Positions 7,124 through 15,482 of a DNA stretch of 36,245 nt are shown one piece after another; the stretch's first letter is position 1; every line of letters begins with the position of its first letter. The position numbers were made by a program, and so were the translations under genes. The notes beneath the pieces are model-generated. The model saw only the letters and a list, made by a program, of their open reading frames with translations, searched no databases and was not told the DNA's origin. Source of the DNA: an uncultured Acidovorax sp. (GTDB taxonomy: Bacteria; Pseudomonadota; Gammaproteobacteria; Burkholderiales; Burkholderiaceae_C). The stretch is from assembly GCA_913774625.1 (NCBI GenBank), contig CAJYHL010000067.1, positions 1-36,245 of the forward strand, written 5' to 3'.

Positions 7124-8659
7124 ATGACGACCCCGACCGTTCCCTCGTCTTCGCCCCTGCCCTCGCCCGCCCCGGCCGCGCCCATCGCCTCGCAGCCGGA
7201 ACCCGATTCGCGCCGCAAGCTGGGCTACCTGCTGCTGGCCCTGGGCCTCTACGCCCTGGTGCTGGCCCTGCCCACGCCGGCGGGCCTCTCCGCCTCCGGC
7301 CAGGTCGCGCTGGGGCTGCTGGTGCTGGTGGTCACGCTGTGGATCAGCGAATGCGTTTCACCCGCCAACAGCGCGGTGCTGCTGACCGGCATGGCGGTGG
7401 TGGGGCTGATGGGCAAGCCGCTCACGCCGGGCGCCAAGCCCATGGGATCGGCCGATGCGCTCACCGTGATGCTGGGCGGCTTCTCGTCCACGGCCGTGCT
7501 GCTGGTGGCCGCCGCGCTGTTCCTGGCCGTGGCGCTCAAGCACACGGGGCTGGACCGCCGGGTCGCCCTGCTGGTGATGAGCCGGGTGGGCATCTCGCCC
7601 GCACGGCTCACGCTGGGCGCGATGCTGGTGGGCTTCGTGCTGGCGCTGTTCATCCCTTCCGCCACGGCGCGCGTGGGCGCGGTGATCCCGATCATGGTGG
7701 GCATCACGGCCGCGCTGGGCCTGCCGGTGGGCAGCACCCTGGGCGCCACGCTGATGATCGTGACCGCACAGGCCTGCTCGATCTTCAACATCGCGGTGAA
7801 GACCGGCGCGGCGCAGAACCTCATCAGCCTGAACTTCATGCAGGGCGCCTTCGGCCACGGCGTGACCTGGGGCCAGTGGTTCCTGGCCGCCCTGCCCTTC
7901 ACCGCCGGCATGTCGATAGTGCTGTTCTTCGTGTCGCTCTGGCTGCTGCGCCCGCAGGTGCCCGACGCCCAAGGCGCCGCAGGCAATCTGCGCGAGCAGC
8001 TGCGCGCGCTGGGACCCGTCACCGGGCCGGAGAAGCGCCTGATCGCCGTGGCGCTGCTGCTGCTCGTGCTCTGGTCCACCGAAGGCACGCTGCACCCCTT
8101 CGACACGACCACGACCACGCAGCTGGGCATCGCCCTGCTGCTCATGCCGCGCATCGGCGTGATGCACTGGGCCCAGGCCGAAAAGCTCGTGCCCTGGGGC
8201 ACGGTGGTGCTGTTCGCCGCATCCATCTCCCTGGGAACGCTGCTGCAGCGCACCGGCGCGGCGGGCTGGCTGGCCCAGCAGACGCTGGGGCAGCTGGGCC
8301 TGGCGGGCATGCCGGTGGTGGCGGTGATCGGCGCGCTGTCGGTGTTCAGCATCGTGCTGCACCTGGGCTTCGCTTCCGCCACCGGGCTGGCGAGCACGCT
8401 GATTCCGATCTTCATCGCCTTCGCCCAGACGCTGCCGGTGTCGAAGGAAACCGCCTTCGGCATCGTGCTGGTGCAGAGCTTCGTGGTGTCGTTCGGCTTC
8501 ATCCTGCCGACCAACGCGCCGCAGAACATGCTGTGCTACGGCACGGGCGCCTTCGGCACGCTGCAGTTCGCCAAGGTGGGGCTGGTGGTGACGCTGGCCG
8601 GGCTGGCGCTGATCCTGCTGCTGTCGGCCACGCTGTGGCCCTGGATGGGCGTGCTCTGA
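7124..8659 (+). CDS. SLC13/DASS-family anion symporter
   Basis: A 511-residue membrane protein with about 12 helices after a Pro/Ser-rich N-terminal tail (residues 1-30). It has the two pseudo-repeat features of the divalent anion:sodium symporter family: a first region around FIPSATARVGAVIPIMVG and TAQACSIFNIAVKTG, and a late ILPTNAPQNMLCYGTGAF that corresponds to the LPxxTPPN-type loop. Members carry dicarboxylates, citrate or sulfate with Na+; the substrate is not readable here. The ATG at 7124 is preferred over the GTG at 7100, but neither has a clear ribosome site. The 6927-7123 gap contains no other gene or clear signal. Confidence 0.87.
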   Translation: MTTPTVPSSSPLPSPAPAAPIASQPEPDSRRKLGYLLLALGLYALVLALPTPAGLSASGQVALGLLVLVVTLWISECVSPANSAVLLTGMAVVGLMGKPLTPGAKPMGSADALTVMLGGFSSTAVLLVAAALFLAVALKHTGLDRRVALLVMSRVGISPARLTLGAMLVGFVLALFIPSATARVGAVIPIMVGITAALGLPVGSTLGATLMIVTAQACSIFNIAVKTGAAQNLISLNFMQGAFGHGVTWGQWFLAALPFTAGMSIVLFFVSLWLLRPQVPDAQGAAGNLREQLRALGPVTGPEKRLIAVALLLLVLWSTEGTLHPFDTTTTTQLGIALLLMPRIGVMHWAQAEKLVPWGTVVLFAASISLGTLLQRTGAAGWLAQQTLGQLGLAGMPVVAVIGALSVFSIVLHLGFASATGLASTLIPIFIAFAQTLPVSKETAFGIVLVQSFVVSFGFILPTNAPQNMLCYGTGAFGTLQFAKVGLVVTLAGLALILLLSATLWPWMGVL

Positions 8660-8660
8660 C

Positions 8661-8671
8661 GCCGCTGCGGC
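8661..8671. terminator. Short hairpin between convergent genes
   Basis: GCCGC-T-GCGGC follows directly after the SLC13 stop codon and precedes the convergent M48 gene. It has no T-run, so it is at best a weak or Rho-assisted end. Confidence 0.25.
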
Positions 8672-8684
8672 ACCACGCGCCAGG

Positions 8685-9575
8685 TCAACCGCGCCGCGCG
8701 GCCTGGTAGAGGCCTTCGACGCGCGGCACGTTGGCCTCCAGCTGGCGGATGCGGTCGGGGCCGCTGGGATGGGTGGAGAGGAAGGCCAGCCCGCCCTGGT
8801 TCTTGGTGGCCTCGCCCATCTTGCGCCAGAGGCTCACCGATGCGTCGGGGTTGAAGCCGCCGCGCGCGGCCAGCTCCAGGCCCACCAGGTCGGCCTCGGT
8901 CTCGTCGCTGCGGCTGAACTTGAGCGTGAGCAGCTGCGTGCCCAGATTGGCCGCCGCGTTGCCCAGTTCGCCCAGGCCCAGCAGCTGCGCGCCCAGCGAC
9001 AGGCCCATGCTGGTGGCCTGCGTCTTGGCCAGGCGCGCACGGGCATGCTCGCGCAGGGCGTGAGCCATCTCGTGGCCCATGACCATGGCGGCCTCGTCGT
9101 CGGTCAGCTTGAGCTGATCGAGGATGCCGGTGTAGAAGGCGATCTTGCCGCCCGGCATGCAGAAGGCGTTGATCTGCCTGCTGCCGATCAGGTTGACCTC
9201 CCAGCGCCATTCGCCGGCGCGGCGGTTCCACTGCGGGCTGAAGGGAATCAGCCGCTGCGAGATGCCGCGCAGCTTCTGCAGCTGCGGATGCCCGTCGGGC
9301 GCCAGCGCGCGCTGGGCGCGGGCCTGCGCCAGCAGCTGGCCGTACTGCTGCGTGGCGGCCTGCTCCAGCCCTTCGGCCGGTACCAGCTGGCGCATGGCCG
9401 AGGCCGAACCCACGTCCACCTGCGCCAGCGCCGGCCCTGCCAGGGCCGCGCCTGCCGCCGCCAGCAGGAAGCCGCGCCGCGCATTCCAGACGCCATGGCC
9501 CTGGCGCAGGGCGCACAGCCGGCAGCCGTTCGACGGGATCGATTCGGAGGAGGAGCGGGGGGAGTGGTCTTGCAT
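8685..9575 (-). CDS. M48-family metallopeptidase with probable Tat signal
   Basis: A 296-residue zinc peptidase. The catalytic HEMAH spans residues 168-172, and the third-ligand helix DETEADLVGLELAARGGF follows, as in the M48 family (Oma1/BepA/LoiP-like). INAFCMPGGKIAFYTGIL upstream is the usual M48 strand. The N-terminus has ARRGFLLAAAGAALAGPALA (arginines 33-34), consistent with a twin-arginine signal cleaved near residue 51. A CRLC pair at residues 18-21 precedes it. Such enzymes act in periplasmic or outer-membrane quality control. The start at 9575 is preferred over 9629. No TPR region is present, so it is not full-length BepA. Confidence 0.9.
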   Translation of the reverse strand: MQDHSPRSSSESIPSNGCRLCALRQGHGVWNARRGFLLAAAGAALAGPALAQVDVGSASAMRQLVPAEGLEQAATQQYGQLLAQARAQRALAPDGHPQLQKLRGISQRLIPFSPQWNRRAGEWRWEVNLIGSRQINAFCMPGGKIAFYTGILDQLKLTDDEAAMVMGHEMAHALREHARARLAKTQATSMGLSLGAQLLGLGELGNAAANLGTQLLTLKFSRSDETEADLVGLELAARGGFNPDASVSLWRKMGEATKNQGGLAFLSTHPSGPDRIRQLEANVPRVEGLYQAARRG

Positions 9576-9644
9576 GGCGCGGGAGTTTAGAAGGGACTCG
9601 GCCGGCACAATGTAAGCAACTTTGCCCATCAGGACTTGGCGTCG

Positions 9645-10613
9645 TCAGGCAGCACGCTCCGCGCGCAGCTCGGCCCACACCACCAGCAGCAGGCCCGACA
9701 GCACCGCCACCAGCCCGACCACCGACAGCAGCGTGGGCGTTTCGCCCACCACGGCCACGGCCAGCACGAAGGCGGTGACGGGCTCGGCCAGGGCCAGGGT
9801 GACGCCGGTGGCGCCCGAGATATGGCGCAGCGCGCTGGTGAAGAGCAGGTAGGCGATGCCCGTGGCCACCAGCCCCAGGTAGGCGACGGTGGCCCAGCTG
9901 CCGGCCGTGAGCGTGGGAACGCCTGCCACCCAGCCCGCCACAGGCAGCGACAGCAGCGCCGCCGAGCCGAACACCGCCAGGTTGACCTTGGCGGCGGATG
10001 CCTGCTGCACCAGCGGCTTGTTCAGCAGGGTGTAGGCCGCATAGCTCAGCCCGGACAGCAGGCACAGCGCGATGCCCGCCGCCGAGGCGCCGCCGCTGCC
10101 ACCCGCGCCGGCATCCAGCGCCATGGCCACGCCGCCGGCCACGCCCAGCAGCGTGCCGGCCCACCACACGGGCGCCGGCAGGCGGCGCAGCAGCGCGGTC
10201 TGCAGCAAGCCTGCCCATATGGGCCCGCTGCCGAGGGCCAGCGCCGTGCCCAGCGCCACGCCACAGGCCTTCAGGCCTGCGAAGAAGCTCAGGTTGTAGA
10301 CGGCCACGCAGGCGCCGGCCAGCAGCACCCGGCGCCCGTCCAGCCAGCCGCCCGGCGCGCCCCGCCGCGCCAGCACCGCCAACAGCGCGGCGAAGAAGAC
10401 GGTGGCCACGGCCAGCCGCAGCGCGCCCACCCAGTAGGGCGACAGGCCCGCCGGCGCCAGGCTTTGCGCCGTGCCGGTGGTGCCCCAGAGCAGGGCCGCC
10501 AGCAGCACCATGCAGACGCCTCGCGCGCCGTGACGGGCCGCAGCAGCCGTGGCGGCGGCGGAGGAGGAAGACGCGGAGGCCGAGGAGGAAGGAGAAGCAG
10601 TGGTGTCAGACAT
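9645..10613 (-). CDS. DMT-superfamily (EamA) transporter
   Basis: A 322-residue inner-membrane protein with two EamA repeats and about ten helices. It begins with a Ser/Ala-rich leader (MSDTTASPSSSASASSSS), then helix 1 (GVCMVLLAALLWGTTGTAQSLAP), and ends with the second repeat (SGATGVTLALAEPVTAFVLAVAVVGE, GLVAVLSGLLLVV). EamA proteins usually export amino acids or metabolites; the substrate is unknown. The start at 10613 is used because the extra upstream residues from 10658 are non-homologous. It lies 48 bases downstream of the AraC-type regulator on the same strand, which may control it. Confidence 0.88.
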   Translation of the reverse strand: MSDTTASPSSSASASSSSAAATAAAARHGARGVCMVLLAALLWGTTGTAQSLAPAGLSPYWVGALRLAVATVFFAALLAVLARRGAPGGWLDGRRVLLAGACVAVYNLSFFAGLKACGVALGTALALGSGPIWAGLLQTALLRRLPAPVWWAGTLLGVAGGVAMALDAGAGGSGGASAAGIALCLLSGLSYAAYTLLNKPLVQQASAAKVNLAVFGSAALLSLPVAGWVAGVPTLTAGSWATVAYLGLVATGIAYLLFTSALRHISGATGVTLALAEPVTAFVLAVAVVGETPTLLSVVGLVAVLSGLLLVVWAELRAERAA

Positions 10614-10661
10614 GGCGCACGAGCGTGCCACGCCGGCGGGCGCCGCACTATCGCGCAACGA

Positions 10662-11462
10662 TCAAGGTGCGCGGCCGGTCCCGCGCAGCTCGCGCGCGCT
10701 GGTGCCGCGCTCGCGGCGCAGGGCCGCCGCCAGGGCCGGGCCGGTGGCGTAGCCGCAGGCCAGGGCCACGCGCTCCAGCGGCTGGCCGGCCGCCAGCTGC
10801 CGCATGGCGGCATCCAGCCGCACGCCGCGCAGCCAGGCTTGCGGGGTGGCGCCGCAGAGTTCCGTCCAGCGGGTGTGAAAGCGCGGCACGCTCATGTGGC
10901 AGAGCGCCGCCATGCGGGCCGTGGGCCAGGCTTCATGCAGGGCGCGGAGCACGGCCGCTTCCAGCCGCGCGGGCGCCAGGTCGCGCCGGGCCAGCATGCG
11001 CGGCGCATGCAGCAGGCCGGTCAGCTGCGGGGGCAGGCTGGCGGAGTCCTGGCCCGCGCCCTCCGCGGGCCAGGCCTGCACCACGCCAGCCGGCCAGGCC
11101 GGGCCCTCGGCGGCGGTCCGGGCCCCGCCGATGCCGCCGGCCCAGCCGGCTGCGGCCGCGTCGATCCAGCGGCGCGCCGGAGCGGGCACGGCGAAGCGCC
11201 GGACCCGTTCGGTGGCCGCGCTGGCTTGCAAGTCGATCACGCAGAAGCGCGCTCCCGGCGGCGCGAAGAAGCCGTGCCGCACGCCCGCCGGCACGACGAT
11301 GCCGCTGGCCCGGTCCACCCAGAGGGCGCGGCCCGCCACCTCCAGCTCCATGCGGCCGGCCAGGGCATAGACGACCTGGGCATGCGCGTGGGCATGCACG
11401 GCGTATTCGCCGCTGTAGGCGCGCACGGAGCAGGCCGCTAGTCTGGCGGGCGGGAAAGTCAT
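10662..11462 (-). CDS. AraC-family transcriptional regulator with cupin sensor domain
   Basis: A 266-residue protein. Residues 1-90 form a cupin-like sensor (HAHAHAQVVYALAGRMELEVAG, GIVVPAGVRHGFFAPPGARF). The C-terminal third is the double HTH of the AraC family (MAALCHMSVPRFHTRWTELCGATPQAWLRGVRLDAAMRQLAAG, VALACGYATGPALAAALRRERGTSARELR). An in-frame ATG at 11474 is an alternative start. The frame stays open back to 12500, but that part is the antisense of the EAL gene and is not coding. It probably regulates the DMT transporter gene directly downstream; the ligand is unknown. Confidence 0.87.
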   Translation of the reverse strand: MTFPPARLAACSVRAYSGEYAVHAHAHAQVVYALAGRMELEVAGRALWVDRASGIVVPAGVRHGFFAPPGARFCVIDLQASAATERVRRFAVPAPARRWIDAAAAGWAGGIGGARTAAEGPAWPAGVVQAWPAEGAGQDSASLPPQLTGLLHAPRMLARRDLAPARLEAAVLRALHEAWPTARMAALCHMSVPRFHTRWTELCGATPQAWLRGVRLDAAMRQLAAGQPLERVALACGYATGPALAAALRRERGTSARELRGTGRAP

Positions 11463-11609
11463 GGTGGGCGCCATGGTAGCCAAGAACGCTCCCGCCGCCG
11501 GACATGCCCCGAACCGGACCGTTCGGCGGCGGGCTCTGGCGGGAGCCCGGCCATCTCGGGCACAATGGAATGTCAAGTTTTGTAACGGGCCGCCTGATCG
11601 CCCCTCTCC

Positions 11610-13784
11610 ATGGAAAGCCCCCTCATCACGGCCTACCTGATTTCGGTAGGAGTTCTTCTCATGGGTGCCGGGTATTCCGCCGTGCTGGCCTGGCACAGCC
11701 GGGCTTCCCGGCCGCTCTGGGCCTATGCCGGGCTGTGCCTGTGCTTCGCGCTGTTCCAGATGAGCAACGCGCTGCAATATGGCGCCGACGGCGTGGCCGC
11801 CGCCGTGCGCGCTCACCGCTGGCTCAACCTGTGGTCGCTGCTGGCCGTGCCGCTGGGCACGCTGTTCTTCGAGTCGCTGGGCTCGCCCCGGCCCCGGCTG
11901 CGCCTGACCGCTGCCGTCAGCGCCCTCACGCTGGTGATCGTGGTGGACAACTTCGCATCGCCGTTCGGCTATCGCTTCTCCCAGCTCGACGGCAACCTGC
12001 CGGTGCAACTGCCCTGGGGCGAGTCCGTCCACCTGCTCTCGGGCACCACCGACGGCACCTTCCAGCTGCTGCGCCTCGCCTGCCTGCTGCTGATGGCCGC
12101 CAGCCTGCCCGGGCTGCGCAATGCGGAGGGCCAGCGGCGCCTGTGGCGCGGGGCCTCGCGGCTGGGCGCCGCGCTGCTGGCAGCCGGCGCCTTGCTGGCG
12201 GTGCTGGCCGACAACGGCCTGCTGCGCCTGCCCTATTCGGGCGGCTTCTTCTTTCTGCTGGTGAGCGGCCTGGTCATCGGTGCGCGGATGCGCGATCTGC
12301 GCCGCCAGGGCCTGCGCGCCCGCCCCCACGGTTCTGGCCTGCGCTACGGCCCGCCCACCGCGCCTGCGCCGCTGATGGCCGCTCAGGCAAGCGCCCCCAG
12401 CGTCGCCGCGCCCACCGGGCCGGCCGAGGACACGCGCTTCACCGGCCTGCCGGACCGCGTCCAGCTGCTGAGCCGGCTCGGCCCGCTGCTGGACGAGCAC
12501 CGGCGCCGGGCCGAATCGCTGACGGTGTTCGTCTTAGACATCGACCGTTTCGACCTGCTCAGCGCCACCCAGGGGCATGCGGCCGGCCACGCCATCCTGG
12601 CCCAGCTGGCGGGCCGCCTGCAGAACGCGCTGGCGCCCGGCGAACTGCTTGCCCGCGGCCATGGCGCCAGCTTCGCGGTGGTCTGCCGGGGCCTGGCGCC
12701 CCATGCCGTGGCACAGCGCCACGCCCAGCTCGACCATGCCTTCGCCCTGCCCATCGCCTTCGCCGGCAAGGTGATGAACGTGCGCGCCAGCGCGGGCGTG
12801 GCACGCTTTCCGGACGACGGCATGACGGCCGAAGCGGTCATGGATGCCGCCGAACTGGCCCTGCACCAGTCCAAGAACACCGACCGCATCGGCGGGCCGC
12901 TCAAGACCTTCACCCCCGCCCTGAAGGACCAGGTGCAGGAGCAGCTGGAGCTGGAGGAAGAGCTGCGCACCGCGCTGGCGCGCGGCGAATTCATCCTGCA
13001 CTACCAGCCGCAGATCCATGGCGACACCGGCCAGCCTGTGGGCATGGAGGCCCTGGTCCGCTGGCAGCATCCCGCGCGGGGCATGGTGCCGCCGGACCGC
13101 TTCATTCCGGTGGCCGAATCGACCGGCCTCATCCACACCCTGGGCCAATGGGTGCTGGACAGCGCCTGTGCCCAGCTGGCGCGCTGGCAGGCCCAGGGCC
13201 ATGCCGGCCTGCGCATGGCCGTGAACCTCTCGGCGCACCAGCTGGAGGACGATGGGCTCGAAGGCATCGTGGCCCAGGCGCTCGCGCGCCACGGCATCCG
13301 CCCGGGCGATCTGGAGCTGGAGATCACCGAGTCCGTGCTGATGAACCAGCTGGACCTGGTCATCGCCCGGCTGGGCGCGCTGCGCGCGCTGGGCGTGCGC
13401 CTGTCCATCGACGACTTCGGCACGGGCTATTCGTCGCTCAGCTACCTGCGTCGGCTGCCGGTGCATGCGTTCAAGCTGGACCGCTCCTTCATCCGCGACA
13501 TGGACCTGAGCAGCCGCGGCCAGGCGGTGTGCGGCACGGCCATCGGCCTGGCCTTCGATCTGCAGCTCGAGATCGTGGCCGAAGGGGTCGAGACCCTGCA
13601 GCAGGCGCAGATGCTCAAGCAATGGGGCTGCCATCTGCTGCAGGGCTTCCTGTTCGCGCCGGCCCTGCCGGCCGACGCGGCGACGGAGTTCCTGAACAGC
13701 GCGGCCGGCCCCGTCGGGGAACCTGAGCCAGCGCAGGTGCCAATGCAGATGGCGGCGGCGGTGCTGCAGGCCGCGCGGACCTGA
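11610..13784 (+). CDS. Membrane GGDEF-EAL protein; degenerate GGDEF, probable c-di-GMP phosphodiesterase
   Basis: A 724-residue protein. Residues 1-230 hold about seven membrane helices, followed by an Ala/Pro-rich linker. A GGDEF-like domain spans about 275-430, and an EAL domain spans about 455-705. The GGDEF signature reads GHGASF at 350-355, lacking the catalytic residues, so cyclase activity is not expected. The EAL domain looks complete: E480-A-L, NLSAHQLEDD, ELEITESVLMN, D601-D602-FGTGYSSLSYL, KLDRSFI, EIVAEGVE. It should hydrolyse c-di-GMP, with the N-terminal membrane region as sensor. No GTP-binding activation can be assumed for the GGDEF remnant. It starts at ATG 11610, divergent from the AraC gene. 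Confidence 0.92.
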   Translation: MESPLITAYLISVGVLLMGAGYSAVLAWHSRASRPLWAYAGLCLCFALFQMSNALQYGADGVAAAVRAHRWLNLWSLLAVPLGTLFFESLGSPRPRLRLTAAVSALTLVIVVDNFASPFGYRFSQLDGNLPVQLPWGESVHLLSGTTDGTFQLLRLACLLLMAASLPGLRNAEGQRRLWRGASRLGAALLAAGALLAVLADNGLLRLPYSGGFFFLLVSGLVIGARMRDLRRQGLRARPHGSGLRYGPPTAPAPLMAAQASAPSVAAPTGPAEDTRFTGLPDRVQLLSRLGPLLDEHRRRAESLTVFVLDIDRFDLLSATQGHAAGHAILAQLAGRLQNALAPGELLARGHGASFAVVCRGLAPHAVAQRHAQLDHAFALPIAFAGKVMNVRASAGVARFPDDGMTAEAVMDAAELALHQSKNTDRIGGPLKTFTPALKDQVQEQLELEEELRTALARGEFILHYQPQIHGDTGQPVGMEALVRWQHPARGMVPPDRFIPVAESTGLIHTLGQWVLDSACAQLARWQAQGHAGLRMAVNLSAHQLEDDGLEGIVAQALARHGIRPGDLELEITESVLMNQLDLVIARLGALRALGVRLSIDDFGTGYSSLSYLRRLPVHAFKLDRSFIRDMDLSSRGQAVCGTAIGLAFDLQLEIVAEGVETLQQAQMLKQWGCHLLQGFLFAPALPADAATEFLNSAAGPVGEPEPAQVPMQMAAAVLQAART

Positions 13785-13931
13785 GAACGTCCCGCAAGAG
13801 AACGTGAACACGCGCCGGGAAGGCAGGCCGGCCGATAATCGCTGGCAACTTCCGCGCGGCCAGGGCGCGGCCGCCCGGCCAGCCGCCGGGGCGGCATGCA
13901 TCGGCCGCGCCCCGCGCCTTCTCTCCTGCCC

Positions 13932-15353
13932 ATGACGACACCCGCGCCCTCTTTCCCACCCGTCCCCGAATCGGCCGCAGCGCCCGCGCCCGTGCCTGAA
14001 CCGGCCCCCGCCCCCTCCATGCCGCCCGCCCCGCGCCGCAGCTGGGGCCAGGCCCTGCGGGTCTATGGCGAGCCGGCCAGCCTGCGCATGCTGGCGCTGG
14101 GCTTTTCGGCCGGGCTGCCGCTCTTGCTGGTGCTGGGCACGCTCTCCTTCTGGCTGCGCGAGGCCGGCATCGACCGCACCACCATCGGCTACCTGAGCTG
14201 GGTGGGCCTGGCCTACGCCTTCAAATGGGTCTGGGCGCCGCTGGTGGACCGCCTGCCCCTGCCCGGGCTCACCCGCGCGCTGGGCCGGCGGCGCAGCTGG
14301 CTGCTGCTGTCGCAGCTGCTGGTGATGGGCGGGCTGGCCGGCATGGCCTTCAACGACCCGCGCGTGGCGCTGGCGCCCATGGTGTGGTGCGCGCTCTTCG
14401 TCGCCTTCGGCTCGGCCACGCAGGACATCGCTCTGGACGCCTTCCGCATCGAGTCGGCAGACGCCGACCGGCAGGCGGCTCTCTCCGCCACCTACCAGAC
14501 GGGCTACCGCCTGGCCATGATCTGGGCCGGCGCGGGCGTGCTGTGGGTGGCCGCGCGCGCCGAATCGCCGGACGCCGCCGGCGCCTACCAGCACGGCGCC
14601 TGGCAGGTGGCCTATCTGGTCATGGCGGCCTCGATGCTGGTCGGCACGGTCACCGTGCTGCTCTCGCGCGAGCCCGCGCCGCGCCCGCTGCCGCCCGCGC
14701 GCAATGCCGCCGAATGGCTGGAGGGCGCGCTCATCGAGCCCTTCGCCGACTTCATCCGCCGCTACCGCTGGCAGGCCGCGCTGCTGCTCTCGCTGATCGC
14801 GCTCTACCGCATCAGCGACGTGGTGATGGGCATCATGGCCAACCCGTTCTACGTGGACATGGGCTACACCAAGGACGAGGTGGCCGCCGTCAGCAAGGTG
14901 TTCGGCGTGGTCGCCACGCTGGCCGGCGCCTTCGTGGGCGGCGTGCTGTCCATGCGCCTGGGCGTGATGCGCGTGCTGATGCTGGGCGCGGTGCTCAGTG
15001 CGCTCAGCAACCTGCTCTTCGCCTGGCTGGGCCTGCAGGGCCACAGCGTGCCGCTGCTGATGGCGGTGGTGACGGCCGACAACCTCTCGGGCGGCATCGC
15101 CTCGGCCGCGTTCATCGCCTACCTCTCCAGCCTGACCAACGTGCAGTATTCGGCCACGCAGTACGCCCTGTTCAGCTCCATGATGCTGCTGGCGCCCAAG
15201 TGGATCGCCGGCTTCTCGGGCCGCTTCGTCGATGCCTACGGCTACACCGACTTCTTCGTCGGCACCGCGCTGCTGGGGCTGCCGGTGCTGGGACTGGTGG
15301 CGCTGGCGTCCCGGGTCAAGGCGGTCCCGCGCCGCCGGCCGCTGGAGCTATGA
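13932..15353 (+). CDS. ampG: AmpG-family muropeptide MFS permease
   Basis: A 473-residue, 12-14-helix MFS protein. Its 40-residue Pro/Ala-rich cytoplasmic tail precedes the AmpG core: LALGFSAGLPLLLVLGTLSFWLREAGIDRTTIG, YAFKWVWAPLVDRL, ATQDIALDAFRIE, ATYQTGYRLAMI, DVVMGIMANPFYVDMGYTKDEVA, and NVQYSATQYALFSSMM. AmpG imports anhydromuropeptides released during cell-wall turnover for recycling; in bacteria with inducible AmpC it feeds the inducing signal. The ATG at 13932 is chosen over 13896 for homology. It lies immediately upstream of the CpxR/CpxA-like pair, so both concern the cell envelope. Confidence 0.9.
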   Translation: MTTPAPSFPPVPESAAAPAPVPEPAPAPSMPPAPRRSWGQALRVYGEPASLRMLALGFSAGLPLLLVLGTLSFWLREAGIDRTTIGYLSWVGLAYAFKWVWAPLVDRLPLPGLTRALGRRRSWLLLSQLLVMGGLAGMAFNDPRVALAPMVWCALFVAFGSATQDIALDAFRIESADADRQAALSATYQTGYRLAMIWAGAGVLWVAARAESPDAAGAYQHGAWQVAYLVMAASMLVGTVTVLLSREPAPRPLPPARNAAEWLEGALIEPFADFIRRYRWQAALLLSLIALYRISDVVMGIMANPFYVDMGYTKDEVAAVSKVFGVVATLAGAFVGGVLSMRLGVMRVLMLGAVLSALSNLLFAWLGLQGHSVPLLMAVVTADNLSGGIASAAFIAYLSSLTNVQYSATQYALFSSMMLLAPKWIAGFSGRFVDAYGYTDFFVGTALLGLPVLGLVALASRVKAVPRRRPLEL

Positions 15354-15369
15354 AGCCATGAAGCGCTCG

Positions 15370-15384
15370 TTTACCTAACTTTAC
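15370..15384 (-). promoter_or_regulatory. CpxR-type box GTAAA-N5-GTAAA
   Basis: On the minus strand the sequence is GTAAA-GTTAG-GTAAA, an exact match to the tandem CpxR recognition sequence. It lies 17 bases after the ampG stop and about 100 bases before the response-regulator start. It is AT-rich in GC-rich surroundings. It probably mediates autoregulation of the two-component operon; this is an inference from the site and the regulator's similarity to CpxR. Confidence 0.6.
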
Positions 15385-15482
15385 GGAGACTTCAACCCGG
15401 CGAGATGCCCCGGCGTCACCATGAAGCCTCCCGCTGCCTCCTTTCCTTCGCCCTCCTCCACGCCAGCCCCCGCCCGCCTGCC

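Noticed and set aside
10662-12500. Apparent 612-residue AraC protein
   Set aside because: The upstream part is antisense to the EAL gene. The cupin domain of AraC type starts at about 11462.
12534-15044. An 836-codon minus-strand open frame
   Set aside because: It is antisense to the EAL and AmpG genes, is Gln/His/Arg-rich, and has no recognisable domain. Both sense genes are well supported.
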